Assembly (NCBI GenBank): GCA_030583905.1 | Contig: CP129481.1 | Coordinates: 2,170,001 to 2,234,000, forward strand | From: Anaerolineales bacterium | GTDB lineage: Bacteria; Chloroflexota; Anaerolineae; Anaerolineales; Villigracilaceae | DNA length: 64,000 nucleotides | Reading direction: 5' to 3' | Part shown: piece by piece, positions 1 to 10,004 of the stretch | Numbering within the stretch: position 1 is the stretch's first letter | Layout of the letters: every line of letters starts with the position of its first letter | Made by a program: the position numbers and the translations under genes | The notes under the pieces: generated by a model | What the model saw: only the letters and a program-made list of their open reading frames with translations | The model's database searches: none | Told to the model about the DNA's origin: nothing

Positions 1-782
1 ACCTGCTTGCCGCCTGTTCGGGCTTCATTTACGCCACCAATATGGCGGCGCAAGCCATTCGCAGCGGCTCCATCAAGAATGCGCTGGTGATCGGCACGGA
101 AACCCTCTCCCGTTTTGTGAACTGGAAGGACCGCAACACCTGCATCCTGTTCGGGGATGGGGCGGGTGCGTTCGTCCTGCAGGCAAGCGACAAGCCCGGC
201 GGTGTGCTCTCCGCGGTCATGCACTCGGACGGTTCTGGCGCCGACCTGTTGACCTTACCCGGCGGCGGCTCCCATTATCCCGCCACTGAGGCGACGATTC
301 ACGACGGAAAGCATTTCATCCAGATGGACGGCAAGGAGGTCTTCCGCTTCGCCACCCGTGTCATGGGGCGCGCCACCCTCGAGTCGCTCGAACTGGCGGG
401 ATTGACCACGGACGATATCCAATGGATCGTCCCGCATCAGGCGAACTACCGCATCATCGAGACCGCCGCAAAATATCTGAAGCTGCCGATGGACAAGTTC
501 ATCGTCAATGTGGACCGCTACGGGAACACATCAACAGCTTCGATCCCGATCGCGGCGGTGGAAGCGGTGGAGAAGGAACAGATCAAAAGCGGCGACAAGG
601 TCGTCTTTGTGGGCTTCGGCGCCGGGCTGACCTGGGGCGCGATGACCGTCGAATGGACGGGTCCCATCTCCTCCAAAAAACCGATGTACCCCAAGCGCTA
701 CCGTCTGTTCGCCCGCCTGCGCTCGCTGTTACTGCGCGCTGTGCATTTCATCGAAGGCATTCTCTCGCGCCGCGAACTTTAA
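1..782 (+). CDS. fabH: 3-oxoacyl-ACP synthase III (FabH-type), 3' part
   Basis: The gene enters from the left edge, so its start is missing. The reading frame opens at base 3 and shows the active-site Cys at 15-17 in an AACSGF context, then GDGAGAFVL, the catalytic His in VPHQAN (about 433-450) and the catalytic Asn in GNTSTAS (about 523-543). The Cys-His-Asn triad and the closing FGAGLTWGA motif are typical of KAS III enzymes, which condense acyl-CoA with malonyl-ACP at the start of fatty acid synthesis. After the usual family end (WGAMTVEW) there is a basic tail of about 40 residues rich in Arg and Leu, which is not part of standard FabH and could bind the membrane. The downstream tatA gene lies 57 bases away and has its own RBS. 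Another thiolase-fold enzyme of the FabH group (e.g. HMG-CoA-synthase-like) is possible but less likely. Confidence 0.9.
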   Translation, partial: LLAACSGFIYATNMAAQAIRSGSIKNALVIGTETLSRFVNWKDRNTCILFGDGAGAFVLQASDKPGGVLSAVMHSDGSGADLLTLPGGGSHYPATEATIHDGKHFIQMDGKEVFRFATRVMGRATLESLELAGLTTDDIQWIVPHQANYRIIETAAKYLKLPMDKFIVNVDRYGNTSTASIPIAAVEAVEKEQIKSGDKVVFVGFGAGLTWGAMTVEWTGPISSKKPMYPKRYRLFARLRSLLLRAVHFIEGILSRREL

Positions 783-839
783 GCACGTTCTCATTGATTT
801 GTGGTACGATTTTCTTGAAATTCAATCAAGGAGTAACGT

Positions 840-1022
840 ATGTTGGGTTTGCCGCGTGGTACGGAATGGATCGTCATTCTTGTGATCGTCATCCTCCTGT
901 TCGGTCCCGGTCGCATCGGCAAGATTGCGAGCGAACTTGGGCGCAGCATCAAGTCTTTCCGTGATGGGTTGGGCGGCAAGGACGATGAAGCCGAAACCCC
1001 TGAGCAGGACGAATCGAAATAG
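840..1022 (+). CDS. tatA: Twin-arginine translocase subunit TatA/TatE
   Basis: A 60-residue protein with the full TatA layout: a short periplasmic N-terminus, one hydrophobic helix (about residues 9-21), the FGPGRIG hinge, an amphipathic helix (about 27-44, with SELGRSIKSFR) and an acidic tail. TatA oligomers form the pore-like component that moves folded proteins with RR signal peptides across the cytoplasmic membrane. The ATG at 840 follows an AAGGAG ribosome binding site. A strong hairpin with a U-run lies four bases after the stop. No tatC or tatB is seen in the window, so the remaining components must lie elsewhere. Confidence 0.93.
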   Translation: MLGLPRGTEWIVILVIVILLFGPGRIGKIASELGRSIKSFRDGLGGKDDEAETPEQDESK

Positions 1023-1025
1023 ATC

Positions 1026-1054
1026 AAAAAAGCTCCCGATACGGGAGCTTTTTT
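1026..1054. terminator. Bidirectional intrinsic terminator between tatA and mgtC-like gene
   Basis: A perfect inverted repeat (AAAAAAGCTCCCG / CGGGAGCTTTTTT) with a 3-base loop. It has A/T runs on both sides, so it can end transcription of tatA on the plus strand and of the minus-strand mgtC-like gene that stops at 1080. Confidence 0.9.
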
Positions 1055-1079
1055 GATTCAGTGCAAATAATTTGGCGGG

Positions 1080-1721
1080 TTAATAATCGATTTCTTTGAT
1101 CTCTTTGTCTTGCAACATTAACATGATGAATTTTTCGTGATTGTCCGGCGCGCCGATGGTCTTCCATGAGCCGATGATGGACTTTTCCGTCTTGGCTTGG
1201 TGGTGTTCGTACACGGTCAGCGAACATTCCTGCAACGCCGCGCTGACCTTTGCCAGTTTTTGATACTCGCCGGTGGCAAGCACGATGCGGTACGAACGCG
1301 CCTCGCGGATGCGGTCAATGCGCAGTTCGAGACGAGGGAAGACCAACAGCACCAGGATGGTGATGAAGGTGGCGGCAAGCACAAAGTAAAGCTGTCCGGC
1401 TCCAATACCCATGCCGAGCGCCGCCGAGAGCCAGATGGTCGCCGCGGTCGTCAGCCCGGCGATCCTGCCGCCCTCGCGCATGATCGCGCCCGCGCCCAGA
1501 AAGCCGATGCCGGTGACGATATTCGCGGCAACGCGCGTTTGCGTAAAGCCCGGGTCCATGCTGAGTGAAAAGATGGTGAAAAGGGTCGAGCCGAGCGTGA
1601 TCAGGATGATGGTGCGGAAACCTGCCGCCTTGTCCTGATATTCACGTTCCGCGCCGATGATGCCGCCCACCAGCACCGCCATGACGATCTTGATCAAATT
1701 CTCGATAAATAGTGGATCCAT
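1080..1721 (-). CDS. MgtC/SapB family membrane protein
   Basis: A 213-residue protein with the MgtC N-terminal domain: a first membrane helix (about 9-23) ending in GGIIGAERE, then AGFRTIILITLGS and further helices to about residue 140. The conserved motif GIGFLGAGAIMREGG is present. The C-terminal 70 residues form a soluble domain like the ACT-type tail of longer MgtC proteins. MgtC proteins are linked to growth at low Mg2+ and modulate F-type ATP synthase in some pathogens; in free-living bacteria the role is unclear. The gene starts 7 bases after the DUF255 gene stops, so the two are probably cotranscribed. Confidence 0.9.
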   Translation of the reverse strand: MDPLFIENLIKIVMAVLVGGIIGAEREYQDKAAGFRTIILITLGSTLFTIFSLSMDPGFTQTRVAANIVTGIGFLGAGAIMREGGRIAGLTTAATIWLSAALGMGIGAGQLYFVLAATFITILVLLVFPRLELRIDRIREARSYRIVLATGEYQKLAKVSAALQECSLTVYEHHQAKTEKSIIGSWKTIGAPDNHEKFIMLMLQDKEIKEIDY

Positions 1722-1728
1722 TTTTGCC

Positions 1729-3780
1729 TCATTGATTATTTAGTTGTTCAACCAGCGCTTCCAATTCGGTCACCGGTTGCTTGCACACAAAGCCCTCGCA
1801 GACGTACGCCGTCGCCCGGCCGCCCAGCATGCTCCTGCCTTCCAGCAGGGCAGGGGAGACTTCTGTTTTGGGATGGGACGAAGCTGCCACCACCACGTTC
1901 GGGCGATAATCTGACTGGATCGCCTTGAGCATCCGCCTGAAATCTTCATCCTGCGCCTCACCCAAGACTGCAACCTGTCTCATCGTCCCCGCGGCAATCT
2001 CCGCCGCCGACAGCCACCTTGCAAACCCAAGCGGGTACCTCAGGACAAACCCAGCGATCAACGTTAGAGATTCTTCCGCCAGGTCGCGGTATCTGCCCTC
2101 GTCGACGAATGCCGCCAATTTTAACAGCGCTTCGCAAGCCAACGCATTTCCAGATGGTGTGGCATTGTCCTGAATATCCTTCGGGCGCAGCAACAGGGTC
2201 TCGGCATCGTGCGGCGTATCGAAAAAGCCGCCATCGGGATCGCGGAAACGTTCGATCATTTCATCCGCCAATTGCTTTGTAGCGGCGAACCATGTTTCAT
2301 TGAAATCGGTCTGATACAACTCCAATAGACCGAGAATGAGCGCGGAAAAATCTTCAAGGAACACTTCGCCGGTCGTTTTGCCGTCGCGCCAGGAACGGCG
2401 CAATGTACCATCCGGGCGCAGTTCTGAGAGTAAAAAATCAGCGTTGCGCGTAGCCAGATCAAGGTATGAGTCGGAACGCGAGGAATCGTCCGCGAGAACC
2501 CGTGCCGCCTCCGCAAATGCCGCCAGCATCAGTCCGTTCCACGCGGTCAGCACCTTGTCATCCGTGCCCGGGCGGACGCGGACGGAGCGGGCGGTGAGAA
2601 GCTTGGCGTGAGATTCGGCTAGTTTGGCGGGAACAGCTTCAGGGTCGAGTTTGAAGCGGGCGGCGAGCGAGGCGTCATCCAGTGCACGCTGCAACACAGT
2701 CTTGCCTTCCCAATTCCCTTTAGCAGTCACGCCATATGCCGCTTCAAAGAACTCGTAGGCGTCCCCGAGCACGGCGCGGAGTTCGTCCTGTGTCCAGACG
2801 TAGAACCTGCCTTCTTCGCCTTCCGAGTCGGCGTCGAGCGAGGAGTAGAAGCCGCCGCGCTCATGCGTCATTTCGCGCGCGACGAAATCGAGAGTTTCCT
2901 CCACGATACGTTTGTAGAAAGGGTTTTTGGTGACCTGCCACGCGTGCAGATAGGCGCGCGCAAGCAGGGCGTTATCGTAGAGCATTTTCTCAAAGTGAGG
3001 CACGCGCCAATGGTTGTCGGTGCTGTAGCGCGAGAAGCCGCCGCCGACCACATCATACATGCCGCCGCGCGCCATGGCTTGCAGGCAGTGTTCGATCAGT
3101 TTGTTGTATTCGTCCGTTTTGCGTGTAGTGAAATGATGGAGTAGGAATTCGACTGCCATCGCCTGCGGGAATTTGGGCGCATCGCCCCAGCCGCCGTAGC
3201 CCCAGTCGTAGGATTCCTGCATGGCGTTCGCGATGGCGTTGAGATGCTCCGGCGTAAGCGGATCGGCGTTCTGCGGTTTGACCTGCGCCTGCAAATGGTA
3301 ACTGACCTTGTCTCCGGTGGTCTCCACTTCGGCGCGGTCGTTCTTCCAGGCGTTGGCAAGCCCGGTCAGCACGTCTGTGAAGGCGGGCATGTTGTAGCGC
3401 CGCACGGGCGGGAAGTAGGTGCCTGTGTAGAAAGGCTTGAGGTCCGGCGTTAGGAAGACCGACATGGGCCAGCCGCCGGAGCCGGTCATGGCGACGGTTG
3501 CCTGCATGTAGATGCCGTCGAGGTCGGGGCGCTCTTCGCGGTCAACCTTGATGTTGACGAAATGCTCGTTCATGAGTGTCGCGGTTTCGGGGTTCTCGAA
3601 GGATTCGTGCGCCATGACGTGACACCAGTGACAGGCGGCATAGCCGATGCTTAGGAATATCGGCTTGTCTTCGCGCCTGGCTTTTTCCAGCGCCTCCGCG
3701 CCCCATGGATACCAGTCCACGGGGTTGTCTGCGTGTTGGAGAAGGTAGGGGGAACTTTCGTTGATCAGTTGATTGGGCAT
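1729..3780 (-). CDS. Thioredoxin-domain protein of the DUF255/YyaL (SSP411-like) family
   Basis: 683 residues, the normal length for this family. The N-terminal thioredoxin-like domain (about 1-165) opens with the family signature around [18 protein letters not shown] and carries a CHWC redox motif at C50/C53. The rest (about 190-680) is an (alpha/alpha)6-barrel of the N-acylglucosamine-epimerase/cellobiose type, with conserved blocks [13 protein letters not shown] and [13 protein letters not shown]. The family is widespread and its substrate is unknown; the human relative is SPATA20. The start at 3780 gives the canonical N-terminus [10 protein letters not shown]. It is the first gene of a two-gene unit with the mgtC-like gene. 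Confidence 0.93.
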   Translation of the reverse strand: MPNQLINESSPYLLQHADNPVDWYPWGAEALEKARREDKPIFLSIGYAACHWCHVMAHESFENPETATLMNEHFVNIKVDREERPDLDGIYMQATVAMTGSGGWPMSVFLTPDLKPFYTGTYFPPVRRYNMPAFTDVLTGLANAWKNDRAEVETTGDKVSYHLQAQVKPQNADPLTPEHLNAIANAMQESYDWGYGGWGDAPKFPQAMAVEFLLHHFTTRKTDEYNKLIEHCLQAMARGGMYDVVGGGFSRYSTDNHWRVPHFEKMLYDNALLARAYLHAWQVTKNPFYKRIVEETLDFVAREMTHERGGFYSSLDADSEGEEGRFYVWTQDELRAVLGDAYEFFEAAYGVTAKGNWEGKTVLQRALDDASLAARFKLDPEAVPAKLAESHAKLLTARSVRVRPGTDDKVLTAWNGLMLAAFAEAARVLADDSSRSDSYLDLATRNADFLLSELRPDGTLRRSWRDGKTTGEVFLEDFSALILGLLELYQTDFNETWFAATKQLADEMIERFRDPDGGFFDTPHDAETLLLRPKDIQDNATPSGNALACEALLKLAAFVDEGRYRDLAEESLTLIAGFVLRYPLGFARWLSAAEIAAGTMRQVAVLGEAQDEDFRRMLKAIQSDYRPNVVVAASSHPKTEVSPALLEGRSMLGGRATAYVCEGFVCKQPVTELEALVEQLNNQ

Positions 3781-4021
3781 GGGTGCCTTTGTAGTAGAAA
3801 ACGAACTTGCAACCGATTATAGCTCATGCAAATAAACGGTTACTGATAATTTTTAGGCAAAATTTATGTTGGGAGTTATTGCATATTCCGCGCTTGTAAT
3901 TTTTCCTGTTTTCCCCTACACTAATACCATCCGTTCCATAATACATCCTGCTTCATCGTTTGGCTGGCAGTCAGCCCCGTTGCTATGAATCCGCGGCGGG
4001 CAGGCACGAAAAGGAGACGCA

Positions 4022-7000
4022 ATGACGACCCTTAAAGTATTCGGACACCGCGACGAAAGCCTGAAGAACGTCCATTTCGGCGAACACCTGCCCAACTTTT
4101 CGGTCTCCGAGGCGGTGCAGTTCTCGAACGACCGCGCCTCCTCCAGCGAACAACTGTTGAAGGGCTTGAAAAAGAGCGACGTGGTCGAACTGATCTACGA
4201 AGGCGACATCCACCGCTGGGTCACAGTGGAGGAACTGGAACGGGAGTTCAAGTATCAACTGTCGCGCGGGGAGGAGGCGGACGTGCTCGAGATCCCCGCC
4301 CAACTGCCCAGCGGCGAGACCTCGCGCGGCGCGCTGACGTGGACGCTCAAGGCATTGCGCGTCCTGAAGTTCGATCCGGTCAAAGCCGCCGCCGGGAAAT
4401 TTGCCGAATTCTGGGACGGCAGGATCATGCCCAAGCCGGGTCTGTTCCGCTTCGACAAGGGCTTCGATGCGCCCAGCGCAGACATCAAACAGCTTAAACT
4501 AAAGGATAAGAAGAAGGCGCTCCTGCTCTTTATTCACGGCACGTTTTCGAGCACGTCCGGCGGCTTCGGCGCTTTCCATCCCGAGGTCTGGGCGGCGCTG
4601 CAAGGCGCGTACGGCGAACGCATCTTCGGCTACGACCACAAGACGCTTTCGCTCAGCCCGGTCGAGAACGCGCTTGATCTGGTCAAGCGGCTGCCGGTGG
4701 GGGCGACATTGCATCTGGTCACACACTCGCGCGGCGGATTGGTGGGCGAACTGCTCAGCCGCGGCGGGCGGAAGGGGAAGCCCCCGTTCGATGCCGACGA
4801 CCTGAAACTGGTGTCTGCGAACCCGCTCACTGCCGCGTCCTTGAAGGAACTCTCCGACCTGCTGGCGAAGAAAAGAATCACCGTCGAGCGCTTTGTGCGG
4901 GTTGCCTGTCCGGCGCGCGGCACGGCGCTGGCTTCCAAGAAACTCGACCGCTGGCTGGAGGTCATGATCAACGTGATCGGCAAGCTGCTGCCCCCGGGCG
5001 CGGCGCAGACCTACAGCGTCATCACCGACCTGCTGTTGGATTTCAAGAAGCAAGCCGCCGACCCGGAGGCGATGCCCGGTCTGGCTTCGATGACGCCTGA
5101 GTCGGATTTCATCAAGCTGATCAACCGCCCGGACGTGGAACTCGACGTTGACCTGAGCGTGATCGCCGGGGATATCGAAAAGAATGACGTGGTGGGCAGG
5201 CTGGCGGTCTTCTTTACCGATCTTTTCTATTCCGAAGAGCACGATCTGGTGGTGCAAACGCCCGCCATGTACGGCGGACCGACGCGCAAGGGCGGGCGCT
5301 ACTTCTTCTATAAGGGTCCCGGCGTGCATCATTCCAGTTACTTCTCGAACAAACGCACGGCGGAGGTCGTCCGCGAGGCGTTGACGAACCCCAAGCCCGA
5401 CAAACTGGATGCGAAGGGCTTCCGTCCGCTCAAGGAGGCATACCTGAGCGCCGTCCCGGAACTTGAACTCGGCGCGCGTTCCTTTCAGAAACGGGCGAAC
5501 TTGTCCCAGCCGGTGGTGTATGTGCTGCCGGGCATCATGGGCACGCATCTTGCCGAGGGGGGCAGCCGCATCTGGTTGAACGTGCTCGAGCTGGCGCAAG
5601 GCAGGATCGCCAACCTGCAGATCACCAGCCGCAAGGTCCAGCCGCAGGCGCTGGTGGCGCTCGCCTACGCCAATTTGGTAGATTATCTGAGCGCGACGCA
5701 CGAGGTGATCCCCTTCCCGTACGACTGGCGGCTCTCGATCGTGGACGAGTCCAACCGCTTCGCCGACGCGCTGGAAGCGAAACTCAAAGAGACGGATCAG
5801 CCCATCCGCATCCTTGCCCACTCGATGGGCGGGCTGGTGACGCGCGCGATGATCGCCCAGCGTCCCAAAGTGTGGGAGCAGGTCAGCAAACGGGACGGCT
5901 CGCGCTTCATCATGCTGGGCACGCCCAACCGCGGCTCGTACCAGATCCCACGCCTGATCGTCGGGCAGGAAAAGACCTTCCGTATGCTCGCCATGCTGGA
6001 CGTCAAGAACTCGGTCCGGCAATTGTTGGATGTCATCGTGCGCTTCCCCGGCGTTCTGCAGCTCCTGCCGATGGGCGCGGACGGGGCGCTCGATTTCCTC
6101 GATGCCGCCGCTTGGGAGAAACTCCCCAACGCGGGCGGGAAGTGGGTCAAGCCGCGCGCCGAAGATCTGGCGCAGGCGCGTGCCTTCCATGAACTGCTGG
6201 AGGCGGGCAGGAAGAACCTGCAGGACTGGAGCAAGGTCCTGTACGTTGCCGGGTACGGACGCGGCGCGCCGGTCTCGGTTGAGCTTGCCGGGAAAAAGGA
6301 AGCCGTCTTCGTCGGCACCAATCAGGGCGATGGGACGGTCCCGTGGGAGTCGGGCATCCTGCCCGAGTTCGGTCAGGACCGCACGTACTATATGGAAGCG
6401 CCGCATGGTGATCTGGCAAATCACAAGCCGTCCTTTGCCGCGATCTACGACCTGTTGAATGAAGGCGCGACGACGCGCCTCTCGAAGACCCCGCCGCGCT
6501 ACGACCGCAGTGAGGAGGAACGCTATCCGCTGCGCGATGAAAGCGTGGAGATCTACCCGTTGCAGTTGGATTTGGAAACGGCAGTGCTTGGCGCGTCCCC
6601 GCTGCGCCAGCAGGAGCCCGCTGTGCGGCCCGTCAAGGTCTCGGTCGTGCACGGCAATCTCTCGTTCTGCAGTGACCCGGTGGCGGTCGGACACTACGAA
6701 GGTGACGGTCTGTACAGCGCCGAGAAAGCGCTCGATCACCACCTGAACGGACGCCTGTCCGACCGGCTGCAATTGGGCAGGTATCCGGGTCCCGAAGGCA
6801 CGGCGGACGTTGTCCTGAACGAGGATGGCAGGAAACCCGGCGGCGCGATCATCGTCGGGCTTGGGAAAGCCGGTGAGTTGTCGCCGCATAAATTGACAAG
6901 TTCCTTTGCCAATGCCCTGCGTGAGTTCGGCATCAAGGCGGTCGAGAACGATCTGGTCGGGGAGGATGGGGAATTGAAGATCTCCACCCTGCTGATCGGC

Positions 7001-9361
7001 ACGGGCGGCAATGGGCTTTCGGTGACGAATTCGGTGGATGCGATCCTTTCGGCGGTCTTGCAGGCGAACCGGAGTTTTTCGCAGATCGTCGTCGCCGACC
7101 AGGGCACATCCCGCTATCGGTACAACATCCGCATCACCGAGGTGCAGTTCGTCGAACTGTTCAAGGATCAGGCGATCCTGGCGGTCAAGGCGTTGGGCTC
7201 GCTGCCGGAGAATGAGGCGTTTCAGGTCAACCGCAAATTGCAGAAATTACAGGGCGGCTGGAAGCGCGCCGCCTATGAGGAACCGGCAGGCTGGTGGAAG
7301 CGCATCTACATCCGCGCTGAGGAGAAGGACGGCGCGCCCCTGATCTTTTCCGTGCCGACCGACCGGGCGCGGTCGGAGGATTCACGCCTGACCATCCAGC
7401 GTCCCAGCCTGGAACGCCTGATCGAACAGGCGGTACGCTTCCCGAACTGGGACCAGAACCTGGCGTCGTCGCTGTTCGAGTTGACCATCCCGAACCGCAT
7501 CAAAGGTTCCTTCAAAGACATGCAAAGCTCGCTCTTCGTGGTGGATAAGGAAGCCGCGCGCTATCCGTGGGAGTTGATGTACGACCGCCGCTCCGGCGAA
7601 GACCTGCCGCTCGTCATCCAGATGGGGATGATTCGCCAGTTCAGCACCTTCAATTTTCAGGAGCGGGTGGTGGATGTCCGCAACAAAAAGGTGATGGTCA
7701 TCGGCAACCCGGCGGACGCGCCCGAAGGGTTCTCGAACCTGCCCGGAGCGGAGCAGGAGGCGCATCAGGTCGCCTCCAAGCTGGAGGAATTCGGCTTCGA
7801 GGTCCAGCGCGCGATCCATGCCGACCCCGGCTACATCATGAACCATCTGTTCTCAAGGGATTACCGCGTCCTGCATCTGGCGGGGCATGGCGTGTACCGC
7901 TACACCTATAAGAGGTCGGGCAATGCCAAAGCGGAGGAATATACCGGCATGGTGCTCGGCGACGGCATCTTCCTGACCGCCAATGAGATCAAACAGAAGA
8001 TGAACATCCCGGAACTGGTGTTCATCAACTGCTGTCACTTGGGCAAGTTCTCGTCGCCGGAAGAGGACCGGGACCCGCGCTACGCCTTCAACGATTTTGC
8101 CGCCAGCCTGTCCGAGGAGTTGATCAACATGGGAGTCAAGGCGGTCGTTGCCGCCGGGTGGGCTGTTGACGATGCCGCGGCGTTGACCTTCGCTGAGGTC
8201 TTTTACGAGCGCATGCTCAAAGGGGATTATTTCGGGGATGCGGTCAAGGCGGCGCGCGTGGAGACCTACCGCCTGCACAAGGACAGGACCAATACCTGGG
8301 GCGCCTATCAATGTTATGGTGACCCGACCTATCGTCTGGTCTTGAGTTTGGGCGGCGGGGGCGGCGGCAGGGACAGGTTTGTCGATATCGATGAGGCGGT
8401 CATCAAGGTCAACCAGATCTACGAACTGGCAAAGACCGCGTCCGCGCAGGGCATCGGGAAGATCGTGGGTGATCTGCGGTCTGTGCTGGCGGAGATCGCA
8501 GACAAGAACGGCGAGTGGATGGATGACGCTGTCCTGCTGAATGCATTGGGCGAGGCGTTTGCCGAAGCATTCCTGTTCGAGGAGGCGGTCGGTTTTTACG
8601 ACCGTGCCATCGCGAACGGGAAGTCCGGCGCTCCCATCAAGGCGTTGGAACAGCGCGCGAACTGCATCATCCGTCTGGCGGTGCAGGAGTTCGAGAACGA
8701 CCCCGCGAACTACGCTTCTTCGAAGACAAAGATCGAGGATCAGATCGAACGCCTGAACCAGTTGATGCGGACGGTCGGCGAGACGACCGAGCGTCTGTCC
8801 CTGATCGGGAGCGGATACAAACGGCTGGCGCTGGTGTTGGCGGACAGGGCTCCGGCGGCGTGTACGTCCGCGCTGAAAAAGATGGAATCCGCCTACAAGA
8901 AAGCCTGGGGAGGAAAAGATGGCGAAGCCTATCCGCTGAAGAATTATCTCGCCGCGCTCATCTTGCAGATGCTGCGGAGCGGCACCCGCTCAAAGCGCAA
9001 ACTTGCCGATATCGGAGCGCAGATCGATGCCGTTCAGAAGATGGCGGTACAGAATCAGCGGACATCCCCCGACGACTTCTGGGCAAATGTCGGCGTGACG
9101 GAGGCGAAACTGGTGCGGCATCTCCATGCCCACCTGGGCGGCAGGAAGAACGCCTTTAGTGAAAAGGTCCATGATGAGCTTGTCAGGGAGTATAAGAACG
9201 CCTGGGCGCAGTACGGCTCGGTGCGCGAACTCAATTCGATCCTTGAGCATTACATATTCCTGGCGGCTGTGCTCAGGAATATCAAAGCGCACGAGGACCT
9301 GTGTCGTGTGCTCGAAAAGATCGCTCATTCGCTGCGATCCATAAATGAAGGAGTAAATTGA
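4022..9361 (+). CDS. CHAT-domain protease fused to two alpha/beta-hydrolase-like domains
   Basis: A 1779-residue protein with AAGGAG just before the ATG. Four parts are visible. (1) Residues about 155-470: an alpha/beta-hydrolase-like domain with LLLFIHGTFS and a nucleophile elbow THSRGG (S236). (2) About 495-840: a second LCAT/PGAP1-like hydrolase with VVYVLPGIMGTH and AHSMGG (S601). (3) About 870-1090: a region resembling the N-terminal domain of M17 leucyl aminopeptidases, with no catalytic residues seen. (4) About 1160-1440: a CHAT (caspase-like) domain with PWELMYD, His1289 in LAGHG, Cys1338 in INCCHLG, and the closing WGAYQCYGDP. Residues 1450-1779 look alpha-helical and TPR-like. CHAT proteases act in regulated proteolysis, including bacterial defence and cell death. 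No signal peptide or membrane segment is seen, so it is probably cytoplasmic. Its stop overlaps the next start (TGATG), so the lipoprotein gene is translationally coupled. Targets are unknown. Confidence 0.88.
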   Translation: MTTLKVFGHRDESLKNVHFGEHLPNFSVSEAVQFSNDRASSSEQLLKGLKKSDVVELIYEGDIHRWVTVEELEREFKYQLSRGEEADVLEIPAQLPSGETSRGALTWTLKALRVLKFDPVKAAAGKFAEFWDGRIMPKPGLFRFDKGFDAPSADIKQLKLKDKKKALLLFIHGTFSSTSGGFGAFHPEVWAALQGAYGERIFGYDHKTLSLSPVENALDLVKRLPVGATLHLVTHSRGGLVGELLSRGGRKGKPPFDADDLKLVSANPLTAASLKELSDLLAKKRITVERFVRVACPARGTALASKKLDRWLEVMINVIGKLLPPGAAQTYSVITDLLLDFKKQAADPEAMPGLASMTPESDFIKLINRPDVELDVDLSVIAGDIEKNDVVGRLAVFFTDLFYSEEHDLVVQTPAMYGGPTRKGGRYFFYKGPGVHHSSYFSNKRTAEVVREALTNPKPDKLDAKGFRPLKEAYLSAVPELELGARSFQKRANLSQPVVYVLPGIMGTHLAEGGSRIWLNVLELAQGRIANLQITSRKVQPQALVALAYANLVDYLSATHEVIPFPYDWRLSIVDESNRFADALEAKLKETDQPIRILAHSMGGLVTRAMIAQRPKVWEQVSKRDGSRFIMLGTPNRGSYQIPRLIVGQEKTFRMLAMLDVKNSVRQLLDVIVRFPGVLQLLPMGADGALDFLDAAAWEKLPNAGGKWVKPRAEDLAQARAFHELLEAGRKNLQDWSKVLYVAGYGRGAPVSVELAGKKEAVFVGTNQGDGTVPWESGILPEFGQDRTYYMEAPHGDLANHKPSFAAIYDLLNEGATTRLSKTPPRYDRSEEERYPLRDESVEIYPLQLDLETAVLGASPLRQQEPAVRPVKVSVVHGNLSFCSDPVAVGHYEGDGLYSAEKALDHHLNGRLSDRLQLGRYPGPEGTADVVLNEDGRKPGGAIIVGLGKAGELSPHKLTSSFANALREFGIKAVENDLVGEDGELKISTLLIGTGGNGLSVTNSVDAILSAVLQANRSFSQIVVADQGTSRYRYNIRITEVQFVELFKDQAILAVKALGSLPENEAFQVNRKLQKLQGGWKRAAYEEPAGWWKRIYIRAEEKDGAPLIFSVPTDRARSEDSRLTIQRPSLERLIEQAVRFPNWDQNLASSLFELTIPNRIKGSFKDMQSSLFVVDKEAARYPWELMYDRRSGEDLPLVIQMGMIRQFSTFNFQERVVDVRNKKVMVIGNPADAPEGFSNLPGAEQEAHQVASKLEEFGFEVQRAIHADPGYIMNHLFSRDYRVLHLAGHGVYRYTYKRSGNAKAEEYTGMVLGDGIFLTANEIKQKMNIPELVFINCCHLGKFSSPEEDRDPRYAFNDFAASLSEELINMGVKAVVAAGWAVDDAAALTFAEVFYERMLKGDYFGDAVKAARVETYRLHKDRTNTWGAYQCYGDPTYRLVLSLGGGGGGRDRFVDIDEAVIKVNQIYELAKTASAQGIGKIVGDLRSVLAEIADKNGEWMDDAVLLNALGEAFAEAFLFEEAVGFYDRAIANGKSGAPIKALEQRANCIIRLAVQEFENDPANYASSKTKIEDQIERLNQLMRTVGETTERLSLIGSGYKRLALVLADRAPAACTSALKKMESAYKKAWGGKDGEAYPLKNYLAALILQMLRSGTRSKRKLADIGAQIDAVQKMAVQNQRTSPDDFWANVGVTEAKLVRHLHAHLGGRKNAFSEKVHDELVREYKNAWAQYGSVRELNSILEHYIFLAAVLRNIKAHEDLCRVLEKIAHSLRSINEGVN

Positions 9362-9804
9362 TGATGTTTCATAATTCTATTGCAAAGACCAGACTTGGTC
9401 TGTTGGTGCTGGGCGTGTTCCTGTTCAGTCTGTTGATCGGATGTGCTCCAAGTGAGACCGTGCTCGCCGGTGAAGAAAGGGATGCCGTCCTCGCGTTCAG
9501 TGAAGCAAAAACTGACAATTTGCTGGAAGGCATGAATGCCAACGATTACGCTGTATTTTCGCGGGATTTCGACCAGGCGATGCTGGACGCCATTTCGCAG
9601 TCTGATTTTGCCAGTTTCAAGCAGGACCGGGATGCCAAGCTGGGGTTGTATGTTTCCCGTCAGGTGAACCGTGTGGTGCAGAGCGGCGACTTCTACGCCG
9701 TTCTCTACGATGCGGTCTTCGAGCAGGATGATGCAGTCACGGTGCGGGTGGTGTTCCGCGTGGCTGAGCCGCACGAAGTCAGCGGGCTGTGGTTCAATAA
9801 GTAA
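9361..9804 (+). CDS. Small lipoprotein, DUF3887-like (copy 1)
   Basis: 147 residues. The start at 9361 is chosen because AAGGAG lies 7 bases upstream and its A overlaps the stop of the CHAT gene; a TTG three bases earlier is unlikely. A type II signal peptide ends in LLIGC (lipobox Cys28), so the mature protein is anchored outside the membrane. The mature part (AFSEAKTDNLLEGMNAND and onward) resembles DUF3887 in which a helical start is followed by a small alpha+beta fold. The function is unknown. The gene is a near-identical twin of the one at 10005. Confidence 0.8.
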   Translation: MMFHNSIAKTRLGLLVLGVFLFSLLIGCAPSETVLAGEERDAVLAFSEAKTDNLLEGMNANDYAVFSRDFDQAMLDAISQSDFASFKQDRDAKLGLYVSRQVNRVVQSGDFYAVLYDAVFEQDDAVTVRVVFRVAEPHEVSGLWFNK

Positions 9805-9815
9805 CCCATGATATA
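9369..9815 (+). repeat. 447-bp direct duplication, copy 1
   Basis: The segment starting TCATAATTCTATTGCAAAG and ending GTAACCCATGATATA recurs at 10055-10501 with the same length and no visible indel. It covers nearly the whole lipoprotein gene and 11 bases past its stop. Differences are scattered point changes, many at third codon positions. Confidence 0.92.
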
Positions 9816-9818
9816 TAT

Positions 9819-9899
9819 GAGAAGCACAACTTTACTCGATTAGCCCTATTTCTTTCACCTATTTTTGGCGAAGGAAGGACCTATCGAAGGGTGCTTCTC
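9819..9899. other. Spacer between the duplicated genes with a 9-bp inverted repeat
   Basis: GAGAAGCAC at 9819-9827 is the exact reverse complement of GTGCTTCTC at 9891-9899, enclosing 63 bases. The block sits in the only part of the locus not duplicated. It may be a relic of an inserted element or a structured RNA; no coding potential is seen. Confidence 0.4.
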
Positions 9900-10004
9900 T
9901 AATTAATCCAACTTTTGATTGACTAATAGATCCGCCCTTCTCTTGATGACACCCTGGTAAAAGTATTCTACACTTCCTTCATCAAAATCTACATGGAGGT
10001 AGAA

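Noticed and set aside
4499..6889. 796-codon open frame on the minus strand inside the CHAT gene
   Set aside because: It lies antisense to a gene with clear domain motifs, has a biased composition (rich in Arg, His, Gln) typical of the mirror frame of GC-rich DNA, and shows no family motif or ribosome binding site.
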